A stretch of 64,000 nt of DNA from Pezicula radicicola (lineage: Eukaryota; Ascomycota; Leotiomycetes; Helotiales; Dermateaceae): contig PDUO01000043.1 of NCBI GenBank assembly GCA_003008705.1, positions 97,307 through 161,306 of the forward strand, given 5' to 3'. This document shows, piece by piece, positions 39,235-50,524 of the stretch. Numbering within the stretch: position 1 is the first letter of the stretch; every line of letters begins with the position of its first letter. Below the pieces are notes generated by a model. That model had not been told where the DNA came from, made no database searches, and was given only the letters and a program-made list of their open reading frames with translations. The position numbers and the translations under genes were made by a program.

Positions 39235-39620
39235 ATAGTAGTAGAATAGCTCTTTATTAGAAGAGGGTATAATAGTAGATATAGCTCCTTCGAAAAGAAA
39301 GTAAAGATATAATAATAGAAATAACTACTATAGTAATAGATATAGTATCCTTAGAAGAGGATATAAAGATATAGTAAAAGAAATAATTACTTATTAAAAG
39401 AGGTATAGTATAAGAAATAACTTTCTAGGAAAAAGGTATAGTAGTAGATATAGTATTCTTAGAAGAGGATATAAAGATATAGTAGAAGAAATAACTACTT
39501 ATTAAAAGAGGTATAGTATAAGAAATAGCTTCTTAGAGAAAAGGTATAGTAGTAGATATAGTATCCTTGGAAGAGGATATAAAAGTATAATAGAAGGTAT
39601 AGTTACTTATTAAAGAAGGT
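39235..39620 (+). repeat. 108-bp tandem repeat, about three and a half units
   Basis: The word GATATAGTATCCTTAGAAGA recurs with variants at 39339, 39447 and 39555, exactly 108 bp apart, and a diverged copy begins near 39270. The unit length is a multiple of three (36 codons), which fits a repeat that once coded for protein repeats, but no intact frame remains. Confidence 0.85.
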
Positions 39621-40228
39621 TTATTTTCTTTAATAACTAGGTATATAAGTAGAGAAGGGTAGATAAATAACTCTATTATTTTTATTCTTAAGAGAGTTAG
39701 AAAATAGTTATTAAAGTATTAATTACTATTTAGATAAATATACTTTTTATCTTTATTTATTATATTATACTACTAAAATTAAACTAAAATAATAATAGCC
39801 GAAGAATATAAAAAATACTAAGAAAAGTTCAGAAAGAGGAGTAGGAGCCTCTTTAATAAGGTAAAAAAGCTAGTATAAGATACTAATATTTTTATTACTC
39901 TTATTATTTATAATAGAGCTAGTAGAGTCTAGTCCTTTAGATTATTAGATAGACTTTATTAGCCTTATTTAATTAAAGATCTTATTATAAGTATAATACT
40001 TCCTAATATATATAATACTATACTAACTAATACTAAAAGAAGAAATACCCTTTAGGTACTTACTAGTACCTCTAGAAGTATACTATCTCTAGCTACTAGA
40101 AAGGGGTAACTAAAATAGAGATTAAATTAGATAACTTTATAATAGTTGATCTAGACTATATAGATAAGGAAGTTAAGGTTAGTGAGAGTATACTAAAAGA
40201 TAAAGTAATTAAGATAATTAAGTCCTGA

Positions 40229-40681
40229 GAGATAGTAGTTAATATACTTATATTTAATAATATAGTAACTAATATACCTAGGGAGTTAGATAATATTATC
40301 TATATACTTAGGCTATTAGATAAGGTAGGAGTTGATTTAATAAGAGAACTATATAATATAATACTTAATATAGATAGAGAGTCTAATAACTTAATAACTA
40401 AGTTTAGAAAATCTAATAATATAATAGTTAATATAATTAGAGAGTTAAGTAATAAAGTACTTAATATACTTATAAAGTTAGATAATATAATAGATATACT
40501 TAATAAGTTAATAATAATTAATATACTTAATATAGTAGAAGTAGATTTAATAACCTTTAATTATAATATAATAGATTTAGATATAATAGAAAGAAAGAAT
40601 AATACTAAAGTTAATAAGGTTAAAATATTAAAGGTAGATAACTTAATAGAAGCTACTACTATTCTTTATATAATAAGCTAA
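40229..40681 (+). other. Start-less open frame of 150 codons in RIP-eroded DNA
   Basis: From the TGA at 40226-40228 to the TAA at 40679-40681 there is no stop in this frame, although the sequence is very AT-rich and full of TA steps. The reading is dominated by repeated (N/D)N(I/V)I(N)I(L) blocks with periodic leucine/isoleucine, as in a coiled coil or leucine-rich repeat. There is no ATG in it. It may be the fossil of a coding region whose repeat codons cannot become stops by C-to-T change. It is not called as a working gene. Confidence 0.45.
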
Positions 40682-41350
40682 TATAATACTTCTCTATTAA
40701 TTATAAATCTTAGTAGCTAGTAGATAGTTAATTAACCTAGGTTAGTATTTTAGGATAATTAAGAAGGTAGGGGAATAACTAGCTTAAAGCTCTTAATAGA
40801 GATAGATTAAAAAGATTTACTTTAGAGATAGAACTAGGTTTTTTAGAGAAAATAAATACTATTATATAAATAAGAGAACTCTTAGTAATACTATAATTAT
40901 TAGTTTTTATCTAATTATCTATAGATAAAGAAATATATTTATTAGTCTCTTATAAGGATATATAAACTCTCTTTTAGATTAGTTAGTCTATATAGAATAA
41001 GAAGGTATTAGTTAGTATTAGGATTAACTCTTTACTAGAGTAGATAAATTTAATTATCTTTATTTCTTATTATTAAATAATTATTTAATCCTTATTCTCT
41101 TTATTATTATAATATTATAATACTATTAAAATAAAGTTTAAAATATTAGATTCTAATATACTACCTCTATATAGTTAAAGCTACTATATAGTATAAGAGT
41201 ATAATAATATTAATACTCTAGTTTTAGATTAACCTTACTAAAAATATATACCTAATAAGTATCTTAGTTATAATTATCTAATTCTACTTCTAATATAATT
41301 TTCTACTTAGTATTATAACTTAGTTATAATAGATAATAGAAGTATTTAAG

Positions 41351-41378
41351 CTACTATAATCACCGAAGATTATAGTAG
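41351..41378. repeat. Small hairpin, 11-bp perfect arms
   Basis: CTACTATAATC and GATTATAGTAG are exact reverse complements around a 6-nt loop (ACCGAA), at the edge where saturating RIP gives way to the less-eroded island. It may be a terminus of an element or a chance palindrome. Confidence 0.7.
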
Positions 41379-41389
41379 TTCTAATTATA

Positions 41390-42470
41390 TCATGAATTTA
41401 TTTATATTACTCTATTTATTTTACTATACAAAGATTAGCTACCAGGCTAGTATCTACTTTATATAGCTTAGGGACTCAACGTCTTAGTTGATTATATTCA
41501 TAGCCGCAGCTGTCATGGTTTTTACTATATTCCCTTTCTTCTATATAATCGTTCATATCTTGTCTACCAAGCCTCTCTTATATCCCACCTTCATCGCATA
41601 TCTCTACTCTAGGTAAGGCCCTCCTCTCTTTCATGACGACTCTCCACTAACGCGTCCTCTCAGCTTACTACTCGCAATTCTATAGTACAAGCCTATACAA
41701 GATAGAAAGCATCGCGTTCTTCTATTCAGGCTAGTTACAACCTTCGATCTTCTCACGTTCCTTATCTTCCTCTTCCAGAGACAAATCTATCATTGGCACA
41801 GTATTCTCATGTTGGATATAGAGCAAGGGTATCTCAAGGTAGTAAATACCGATGATACTTCAGTGAGACTCGTAGGCGGGGACAATAAGTAGGTCGAGTA
41901 TCGCGATCCTACTACCAGACCAGAGACACCACCGAGTAAGATTCACCGACTTTAGATAATACAGGAGGCGGGTTATAATACTATCAATTGTTCTAGAAGG
42001 GTTATCAGTAGCCCAAATAGTAGTAATACTATAAGGGTGAATCCTCGCAGTGTTATTGGCAGGTACAGCGGACCGGCTGATATCAGAGGGTTTGATGAAA
42101 GGTTGGACTACGGTGGAGCTAGAGGCTCATTACACCGAGGGGTTAGTGGGGCTAGCGGGAGATTCGCCGAAGTTAGGGTAGCTATACCCAGCCCCGCAGG
42201 TGTAGGATAGACTACTAGAGTAGTACAAGACACGATAGAGGGCCAAGAGGAGATAGAGGGAGTTCAAGAGGATCTAGAGGAAGGCTAGCAAGAAAGAGCG
42301 ACCGGGTTTCTCAATAATCAGGGTATAGATAGTACCACTATCTCTAGTAATATATATCCTACCCTAAGGTCCTCATCTAACAATACCTATCGATACAACT
42401 CTTATAATAGCTTCCTGACGTCTAAACAAGTAACTAAATTTCCAGGTATATAGATACTTGAACGAAATTA
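41390..42470 (+). other. Less-eroded island with a TAG/TAA-interrupted coding frame
   Basis: CA and TG steps return here. From the ATG at 41809 one frame continues for about 215 codons (MLDIEQGYLKVVNTDDT..., ...DIRGFDERLDYGGARGS..., acidic QEEIEGVQEDLEEG) interrupted only by TAG codons, as expected if CAG/TGG codons were hit by RIP. The family is not recognised. It may be the first open frame of a retroelement or a lost host gene. Upstream (41390-41808) is a leader-like pyrimidine-rich stretch. Confidence 0.5.
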
Positions 42471-42479
42471 GTTTTAAGG

Positions 42480-45245
42480 TAGTATATTTTTTATATATAA
42501 TTTTTTTTATTATTCTTTAATTATTTTTCTATAGTCCTTTAATAATTTCCTAATTTTATAATTAAGGTTATATTTTAAAACTATTATAAAATAATTTATT
42601 TAGTTACTACTATTATTTAATCTTAAAATACCTTAATAGCTCTAGATATAAGGTTTATTCTAAAAGTTCACTAGGGGTAGTATTTATTTCTATTAATATA
42701 GAGAAAGTAATTTATCTTTCCTATTCTATAAGCCCTTAGCTAGTAGTTCTATATATCTAGGGTATACTAGTTATAAAGGAAGTTTAATAGGTTTAGTTAT
42801 ATAAGACTATTTATATTTATATATATAATTATAATAATAATAGTAAATTTTATAAATTATAATTACTAGAGATAGTTATTACTTTAACTTTTCCTCTCTT
42901 AAGTACCTATAATATATACCTTAAGATAGAGAAGGTTCTTTAAAAGGGTATCTTAAATAGTATATAAGAGACCTTATTCTTTTATAAGTATAATAGATAT
43001 ACTTTATCTACTTTAGACTATTTATAGATTTAGTACTTTTTAATATAAATAATTAATAAAGTTTTTAAATTGATTTAATAACTATAGTTTATATATTAGA
43101 AATAAAGTACTATTATTAAATAAGATAAGATAAATATTATAAATAACTCTAGTTACTTTAGTTTATAAGTTATATTATAAATTAACCTTAATTAACCTAG
43201 TATAAAACTAGAGTAAAAAATAAATAAAAGTCCTATCCTCTAAAACTATTTACTAAAGCTATAGCTTCTATTATTAATTTTATTTTATATACTTTTTATT
43301 ATCTATATTTTTCTTAATATATAGTATTATAAGTATACCTAGTAACTTAGCTTAGTTATAAATAATAGGGATATTTTCCTTTAGAGTACTAATAGACTTT
43401 ATACTCTTCTAGAGGATCTACTAGATCTAGATAAACAAAGACTAAGTTTATTTATATTTATTAGAAATAAGTCTAAGACTATAGCTATAAAAGAACTTAT
43501 AAAGATATTCTCTCTACTACTAAGATATAACTATAACTCTAGTTACTAATCCTAGTATAATAATAAATCTAGCTTAAGAGGCTAGGTGAATTTAAATAAT
43601 AGATAAGTATATAAAGAGATATATCTCTATATCTATACTCTAAGTACCTTTAGTAGTAGACCTATTCTACTTATTAAAGGGGATCTACCTAGTCTAGATA
43701 AACTAAGAAGAATACTAGCTACTAAGAAGTATTATAAGACCTCGAGTAGGTAACTTAATACAAGGGCTATAATTACTCTTACCTTGTCTATATCTACTAA
43801 TAAGATCTACTTCAGGCTTCTCTTACCGTTTACTAAAGTATTCTACTTCTTTATAAATAATATTAGGAAGTTTAAGTTAATTATAGAGTATTTAGCTCTC
43901 TAGCTAGACTTAGACTAGCTATTAACTCTATCTTAATCTACTTGTCTAAAGGTCTTAATTATAACTAAATAAGAGGAGAATATTTTAAGTAATAATAAAT
44001 CTAACTTAAGGGTCTTTAAATAGATACTAAGCGAGGAGATAATAATAGATATTTTAGAATAATTCTTAAATATCTAACTTCTTAGCCTAGTAGTTTATAA
44101 GAAGGATCTCTTAAATAAAGTATATTACTAAGAATTATTTAAATATCTATTAAACTTCTCTAATTAGATATATAAAGCTAAGATTAATATATAGATACTC
44201 TTCTCTACTTATTACTTTATTACCTTCTTTAGCTATACTTTAAATTATATAGTAATAACCTTAGTAGAGTCTTTTAACTTTATAACTATATTATATATCA
44301 AGAACCTAGTAATATCTAACTTATAAGAATATCTAGTAGACTTCCTTTATAATATTAAAACTCCTTAGAAGCTATTAGAGTTTATCTTACTAGTTATTAC
44401 TTCTAGCTTTCTACTTAATAACTATCTACTAGATATATATTATAAGTTAATTATTATACCTAAATATTAGCTAATCTATCTATAGTCTTTAGCCCTTTAG
44501 AAGTCTTCTATACCCTTTATAAAGAGATTTACTATTAAGTCTCTTGAATAGAGGTCCTCGTCTATAAAGGGTTAATATATCTAATCCTCCTCTTTAGCTT
44601 TATTAGATTACTTAAAGATAAGTTTATAAAGTAAGTAGAGGTATTTACTAGACTATCTAATATATTAAGTACTTAGTAGTACTAGAAAAAGCTCTCTGAA
44701 TTTAAGTATCACTAGCTTACTATCTATTCTATTAACTTATATTTTATATACTTTAGTGAAAGGTCTTAATATAGTCTACTATATAGATATATTATATATA
44801 ATAACTATATTTAGAGGTTTAGAGTTAAGAGTAATATCTAGACTTTTAATATCTATTACTACTTTCTCTATTAGCTAGAGATACTAGAAGCTACTATAAA
44901 AGTTAAGCTATCTACTACTACTCTCCGGCTCTTGAGTATTAACAGAGAGGGTATAAGGGGAATCATCCCCTTAGAATTCCTATAAGCTTTAGAAGAGAAG
45001 ATTAAACTACTATATCTAGTTTAAGAGAATTTCTATTATATAATTAAGATAAGTATTAATTAGTTTAATCTTATTAAGGAGAGTAGACTATAAACTAATT
45101 TATCTTATCTAGGAGGTATTATTATACTTATTCTAGACTAAAAAGACTAGATGGTAGAGGATTATATAAACTATATTAAATAAATAATAAAAGTAGTATT
45201 TTAATAAAACGATTATTCTTATTTTAAATAGATATATTACTTATA
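42480..45245. repeat. RIP-eroded block between two less-eroded islands
   Basis: The same TA-rich, CA/TG-poor composition as the large block. A plus-strand frame over about 43640-44700 still reads as a long serine/leucine-rich polypeptide with few stops (TAG, TAA), probably an eroded transposon or repeat-gene coding region. I cannot identify it. Confidence 0.7.
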
Positions 45246-45249
45246 TATA

Positions 45250-46450
45250 CTATTGAGATCTCTTATCACAGATAGTATTTACCTAGCCTAGAAGTTGGAG
45301 GCTATACTATAAGAGGTCTTTGAAAATAATAAAAAGATTCTCGATTACTCTAGTATAACTACTATAGGTATTTTACTCAGGATAACCATTACTTCGATAA
45401 AGCCAGAGCCGTTTATTTTCATGAATTACAATGGGCTAGGGAACCACGACGACAAGAAATATAAGGAGTATAGTATTCTACTAGGTAATATACTAGTATA
45501 GGAAATATAGGGCCTTCAAGAAACATGATAGGATCTAAGCTAATATAAGGCAGTACTAGGTCTACATCTATAGTACCGGGGTAAGCCATTATACTAATAT
45601 AACTATCGTTTTATTACTAACCTCGGTAGGATCTTTCCTCCTAAGAGTATTACAGGGCTAGGTAAGTTTCAAGATAGAGGCTTGAAGTACATCAATCCAA
45701 TCAAACTTACTCTAAAAGAAATAAAGGCCCTATTCCCCAATAACCCTTCTATAAAGAGATCTACTTTGAAGGTATCACTAGGTACTAGTAAGGCTCCTGA
45801 CAACGATCCTAGGATATATAGTTCAAGATCCTAGTAGAGAGACCTATGGTTCTTCCGGCTTTATCGAGTACTCTAGTCATCCATTGATAGTCAAGAAGGG
45901 AGTAATACTATCCATAGAAAGGAGTTAAAGAGTCTATAGGATAAATTAAAGACTAGTAAAAGGAGAAGGCAAGGAGAGTATTTTCGATTCAACGTAGAAT
46001 TTACTAGTCGGGAGCCTAGGCTAGATAATTCTAGTAAGATACCCTAAATAAAGATCCTTGTATAGGAATTGATACTTCACTTAAAGTAAATAGACCAGCT
46101 TGTATATTATATCATTACAGAGCTTTTCGTATTTAAGCTAGATTTAGAGAGTATTCCGAGAAAAGAGAATAGCTGATATTTATATACTAGTAATATTTTA
46201 TCCTCCCGTCGAGCTGGTACTCCTACGTTCGATGTATTACTAGTAAGGCTAACTAAGTTATTAGTAAAATTTCTCCTTAGAGGCCGTATACTTCTAAGCT
46301 CTATTCAGGATCACTCATTCCTTGCAAGAGACAGGAACTTCAGAAAGAGGGTATACTTTGATGTCACCAGTAAACAGGACTTAGTCTTACTCCATCTTCG
46401 GGAAGGGGACTCGGAATTATACAATATCAGTAGCTCTCCATTTTCGGTTA
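45250..46450 (+). other. Long broken coding frame in a less-eroded island
   Basis: One plus-strand frame runs for about 400 codons (ENNKKILDYSSITT..., FIFMNYNGLGNHDDKKYKEY, ...KPLYXYNYRFITNLGR..., ...GEYFRFNVEFTSREPRLD..., ...RVYFDVTSKQDLVLLHL) and is interrupted only by TAG, TAA and TGA codons of the kind produced from CAG, CAA, CGA or TGG. Charged residues and ordered hydrophobics show it was once a protein. I do not recognise the family. It may belong to the same element as the island at 41390-42470. Confidence 0.5.
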
Positions 46451-47059
46451 ACTAACTAATAGAAGTACAAGAACTAGGACGGCCGTTCGGTAGGCCGGAT
46501 AGTATAAAGAGAAAGTATAAGGAATATAATAAGGGGCTATCGAGGAAGTACCAGTGGATATAAGTAAAATACCTACTGTAGTAAAAGAGATACCGTGGTA
46601 TAATTGAAATAGTGGATTAAATAGTATAAATTTCAACCTAATTTATATATAAAGAAGAATACTCTTACCTATATCGATAGCAACGAGTAGTATATATACC
46701 TTATATAATAAAGTAATAAAACAAGAAATAAGGAGAATAGTGAATATAATATAGTAACTAGTATACTAAATAAGGTTACTATAAGGAAATTAAAAGAAGA
46801 TTACAATATTATCGAGCTAGGTACCTACAACGACGCAAGGAAATATCTTGTTAGACCAATAATCGAAGTATATATAGGATCCGTAGTAGTGGAGACTACA
46901 TTAGGAAGATATCTTCTGTTTTAATGAACCTACTCGGTAGCTTATTCTTCCTACCATGGGAAATTAGAATCACATGATTAAGAAAATAGACTATGCTACA
47001 TCTACGACTAAGGACTCAGTAGTGTAGAAGTGTTACTGTAATACTATTCCTTTATATAT
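46451..47059. other. Transitional sequence, no gene seen
   Basis: Moderately AT-rich sequence with some CA/TG steps left. A 62-codon minus frame at 46448-46636 has no family features. Nothing else is assigned. Confidence 0.4.
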
Positions 47060-47376
47060 AATATATTGAGTGAGCACCTTATACATAACCTATATACCCG
47101 GAATAGAACCGAACCTCCCCCCTATTCGTAAGCAAGAAGACTACTCAATAGCTAGTAGAAGAATCTCTATCGACCACAAATCCTGTACTTCTCTGATCCA
47201 ACAACAAGCCCCAATGTATACCTACTATAATTTCACGGTCATCCTAACTTACCCCTTTAAGGGTAGCTTAGATGAAAAGTATAAGACTAGAGAGGTGTTC
47301 CAAAAATGGAGGTATATACTAGTAGCTATAATTGGCCCCTAATACTGAAAATCATTGACATATATTTTTATTATAC
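47060..47376 (+). repeat. Dispersed repeat, copy 1 (less mutated)
   Basis: About 317 bp from AATATATTGAGTGAGCACC to the TATATTTTTATTATA end match 58731-59046 in the same orientation. The substitutions I could list are all transitions; the other copy shows the RIP products (CA to TA, TG to TA) far more often. Flanks do not match, so these are the full shared units. It could be a solo LTR or LTR part. The open frame inside it (47070-47342) is not a gene in my view, because in copy 2 the corresponding reading is shortened and frameshifted. Confidence 0.85.
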
Positions 47377-47497
47377 TATACTGTACAGACTCAACTTGTT
47401 ATATTCATTAATATCCCCTAGGTAGGAGATATCAAGATCCGCCTTGTCAATATCTATAGAGTTCCTCTATCTTAGCCATATAGACGTCACCTTCAAA

Positions 47498-47803
47498 ATG
47501 GGGATCTTGCTTATAGCATTACCTGTTTTGGCTATCTTATCCCACGTTGTGAAAGCATGCGATATTGCTATGCCTCATATCATGATGTCTGTCCAGTTCG
47601 CAGGGAGAGGTGCCCTTGGGTCTCAACAGTCTACTGAATTCATGGTACCGCTCTACTCTGGCTGCGATTACATGTCTCAAGCAGCACCAGTTCAAGCAGG
47701 TAAGTTTTGTTATATGAGCGAATAGGATTTTTATCTCACTGACAAATTTATTACAGGCGGCCTAGGACCAAGTACAGCGGTCGCCGCGATCTTTCCTATG
47801 TAG
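47498..47803 (+). CDS. Small secreted protein, 82 residues (candidate effector)
   Basis: Two exons, 47498-47699 and 47757-47803, with an intron GTAAGT...CACTGACAAA...TTACAG that joins in phase 1. The start ATG at 47498 has good context (TCAAAATGG). Residues 1-20 (MGILLIALPVLAILSHVVKA) form a clear secretion signal with cleavage expected before Cys21. The mature part is about 62 residues, rich in Ser, Ala, Gly, Met and Gln, with only two cysteines (21 and 56) that could pair. No domain is recognised. It sits between a dispersed repeat and a 2EXR gene, in a gene-poor, RIP-affected neighbourhood where filamentous plant pathogens and symbionts often keep effectors. The organism's lifestyle is unknown, so effector is only a hypothesis. 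It may also be a short relic of a longer secreted protein. Confidence 0.6.
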
Positions 47804-47856
47804 CATCAAATGTAGGCTTTGCAATGCAGCGATTGCATTTCACCTAATTTTCTGCA

Positions 47857-48798
47857 ATGCTAGTCATGATGCTTGCACAGTCCAAGTGCTTTGCGGTCAA
47901 ATGCTGTCCGAACCTATCAGCCTACAGTATACAAACAGCCACTTATCGTGGAGAACGACCGGATCCGCGCTCATTTTCTTTATTTTCGAAACTCCCAGCT
48001 GAGATCCGCATCAAAATATGGCATTATGCAATATCTATTCCAAGAATCGAGGAGGTAATTTTTGATAAGAATTGGAATTTCAGGAGCACGATCCCAGGCC
48101 CCTCTCTCCTTTCCACCTGCAGTGATTCTCGAAGAGAATACCTCAGCTCATACAATACGAAACGTGACCCTGTGGGTCGGGGATGGATTCGATTCGATAT
48201 TGATATTTTATTCTTTAAGAGCTTCGACTTTTGCGATACATTTGCACGGTCGAACTTCGAGGGTTCTATACAGCGGTGGACTTTAGAAGACTGGTCGGAT
48301 GAGGATGTTAACAAAAACGAAAGTGACAAATGGGTTGGGAGGCCTCGATCCTTTGAGGAGGTCCATAATTTGGCTATCAACCGAGAAGTCCTTACACAGA
48401 CCAGGGACGACTATGAATGTATTCTTCGACACTTTTTCCCTAGTCTGAAAGTAATCGTGGTGTTGATTGATGATGGTATTGCGATTGACAAAGCGTGGAA
48501 TGTCGAGAACGAGGATTTTGCAGTTTACGAGGCCGATTGGGGAGACTTTCCCCCACGTTGGGACTTTACGAAAGCGAGCAGAGCGCCATTCACCACCGTA
48601 TCTGTTGAGAATACAGTATATAAAGAGTACATAGAGAACGAGATGAAAGAGCGTTTCGAGAGGGAGGAGAAAGATTATAAAGGCTATACTGCGCCAGCTT
48701 TATGTGTCATGGGTTGTTGGCTTCCGCCTGGTGTAGAGATACCTGAGTGTAGACGTTGGCCTGATGATTGGTCTGGAAATGTATATATACTGCTTTGA
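47857..48798 (+). CDS. 2EXR-domain protein
   Basis: Single-exon frame of 313 residues. Residues about 40-100 carry the fungal 2EXR signature: FSLFSKLPAEIRIKIWHYAI, then PSLLSTCSDSRREYLSSY. The FSLFSKLPxEIRxKIW segment resembles an F-box and is very common in ascomycete genomes. The rest includes a tryptophan/aspartate-rich region, LKVIVVLIDDG and a charged KEYIENEMKERFEREEKDY helix. The N-terminal 35 residues are poorly conserved and the start could be one of several Met codons (47857, 47869, 47872). The 2EXR family has no established biochemical role; it is often expanded in fungi. The frame is intact with normal codon use, unlike its RIP-damaged neighbours. Confidence 0.8.
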   Translation: MLVMMLAQSKCFAVKCCPNLSAYSIQTATYRGERPDPRSFSLFSKLPAEIRIKIWHYAISIPRIEEVIFDKNWNFRSTIPGPSLLSTCSDSRREYLSSYNTKRDPVGRGWIRFDIDILFFKSFDFCDTFARSNFEGSIQRWTLEDWSDEDVNKNESDKWVGRPRSFEEVHNLAINREVLTQTRDDYECILRHFFPSLKVIVVLIDDGIAIDKAWNVENEDFAVYEADWGDFPPRWDFTKASRAPFTTVSVENTVYKEYIENEMKERFEREEKDYKGYTAPALCVMGCWLPPGVEIPECRRWPDDWSGNVYILL

Positions 48799-50524
48799 AT
48801 GTGTAAAGATAGCTCAGAATGAAGTACAATTTATCTCGAAGCCGAGTGATCATGCTAGACGAACAATTGCATTGGTGACGCTATATATATTATTGACCTT
48901 TAAAAACTAAATGGACTATCCCCGTTTTCTGATTAAATACTTGACTCAATAGCAGGAAATGCAGGACGGACGAGCTAGTTAAATGATATGATGTATTGTG
49001 TTACTATAACTAGGACCCTCTAATATGGGTAGTAGGTCTCTTCGCCTTGATCTTCAGTAATCCCTTCCTATATAAGATATATATTTGTTTGGTCGCTAAA
49101 TTTGGCAGCTTTGATCCAGTAGAGTTTTCCTTTTACGCTTGAGCGGTCAAGAGGCCCTTAGATCGCTCCTAGGGGGCTTGACTCCGTATATCGCAAGGTC
49201 CCAGGAAGAATACGGTGAATACTAAGAAAGTCTCTGGGAGAGATGGAAACTAAAGGAGAGATGGCAAGGAGTTTTGTTGAGGGAGACTTACCCCTGAGGG
49301 TCCTCTTCCCAGAGATACCTTCGTACGGGATTATATTAATATAGATCGATTTATTACTATCGATGTCATCCTTAATGCTATAACAGAGGAGATATAGCTA
49401 AATTCTATATTCGTCGAGGCGATATACTAATGGAGATATAATTTATTGGGATTGGAGTATAGGTAATGTGTTTTTCAGCTTCTTTCCTCTCTTAGGGTTA
49501 ACTAATATCAAATTATTACTAGTTACTACACCGGATATCTCCTCTGCCTGCGAATAAATGTGCGTGGCTATTATTATTACTGTAAAGAGCCTAAAAGCAA
49601 TTTCAAAGTCTTTAGGGTTGCTTTGAATACCTATGATTAAATATTTATATTAAGATTATTTATATAAATAGAGTAGATTTGATTTACCTGATATTAATCC
49701 AAGAGCTAATATATTTAGCGTAGCCCAGCTAGTTTCCCTTCCAATTTGAGTATCTCTCCTATACTATTCTAAAACTTCGATATATTACTCTACTAATACT
49801 TTATACATCAATAACTACGGAGGACTAATCGAAGAAACGCTTTCAGGCTCGTGCAGTGATAGACTTACAATCGATGGTAGATCTGAGAATTATATCCTTA
49901 CTCTGTTTATTTGATTTACACGATTTGCAAGATACTGTAGATATATTAGTGCCCAGTGTCGTTCAGCAAGCTCTTCTCTAACGCTCCGACTTTTCGTGTT
50001 AAGAAGTGTATTGTCTTTGTTGGTTTGATTGTAACGCTGTTGTCTTTGATTGAAAGACTCGTCGGTTTCGTTACTATCGGGGAAACGAACTACAATAACT
50101 CCTTCACGGCGATTACAAAGTAGGTCGAACTGACTATAAGACGCCATTTATCGTGATGTGTAGATATATAACGTAGATATGAGTAGCGGGCTATCGTCGC
50201 TCCGCTCTTATCGTCTATTAGCTCTCCATGTTTCTTCGACAAGAAATAGACCCTAGTATTTTAAGGCATCAATATCCCCTCTTTCTCCAGCCACAGCTGG
50301 TCTTTCTGTCTAAGGGAGCTTGGAAACAGCAAATATAGCCGAGGAGTATTCTACACCTCAGAGATCGCCCACCTTTCTTGTATATAACTTTTCTCTTATA
50401 AGATAGAAATTTAAAAGAAACATATATAATTTATTAGAGCTATCTTCCTTCTATTACACTTAGCTTATGAGCTATAAGAACATTATCCAAGTATAGAAAG
50501 TAAGGCTTTAAGATTATAATTTAT
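48799..50524. other. Intergenic region without supported gene
   Basis: Moderately AT-rich unique-looking sequence. An 85-codon minus frame from the ATG at 50147 to 49890 is charged and lacks any recognised motif; I do not call it. I see no tRNA or other RNA gene. The right end, just before the inverted repeat at 50528, could include eroded transposase sequence on the minus strand (see the Tc1 remnant entry). Confidence 0.4.

Larger units (their letters stand above)
14450..41385. repeat. RIP-eroded transposon graveyard, about 27 kb
   Basis: AT-rich sequence in which CA and TG are almost absent over tens of kilobases and the remaining C/G occur mostly in CT, AG, CC, GG and GC contexts. This is the signature of saturating RIP. 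Because TG is gone, ATG, GTG, TTG and CTG are gone too, so start-codon based gene finding returns nothing here even where long stop-free frames exist (for example 40229-40681). Original elements cannot be named by eye. Ambiguous bases (N) at 26373-26375 and 38077 mark low-quality assembly points. Confidence 0.85.

Noticed and set aside
47070..47342. Open frame of 90 codons in repeat copy 1 and its partner at 58737-58979
   Set aside because: It belongs to a dispersed non-coding repeat; the second copy has frameshifting indels and RIP changes and no recognised protein family fits.
49890..50147. Minus-strand 85-codon frame with ATG
   Set aside because: No motif, no splice context and an AT-rich setting; could be real but there is nothing to support it.
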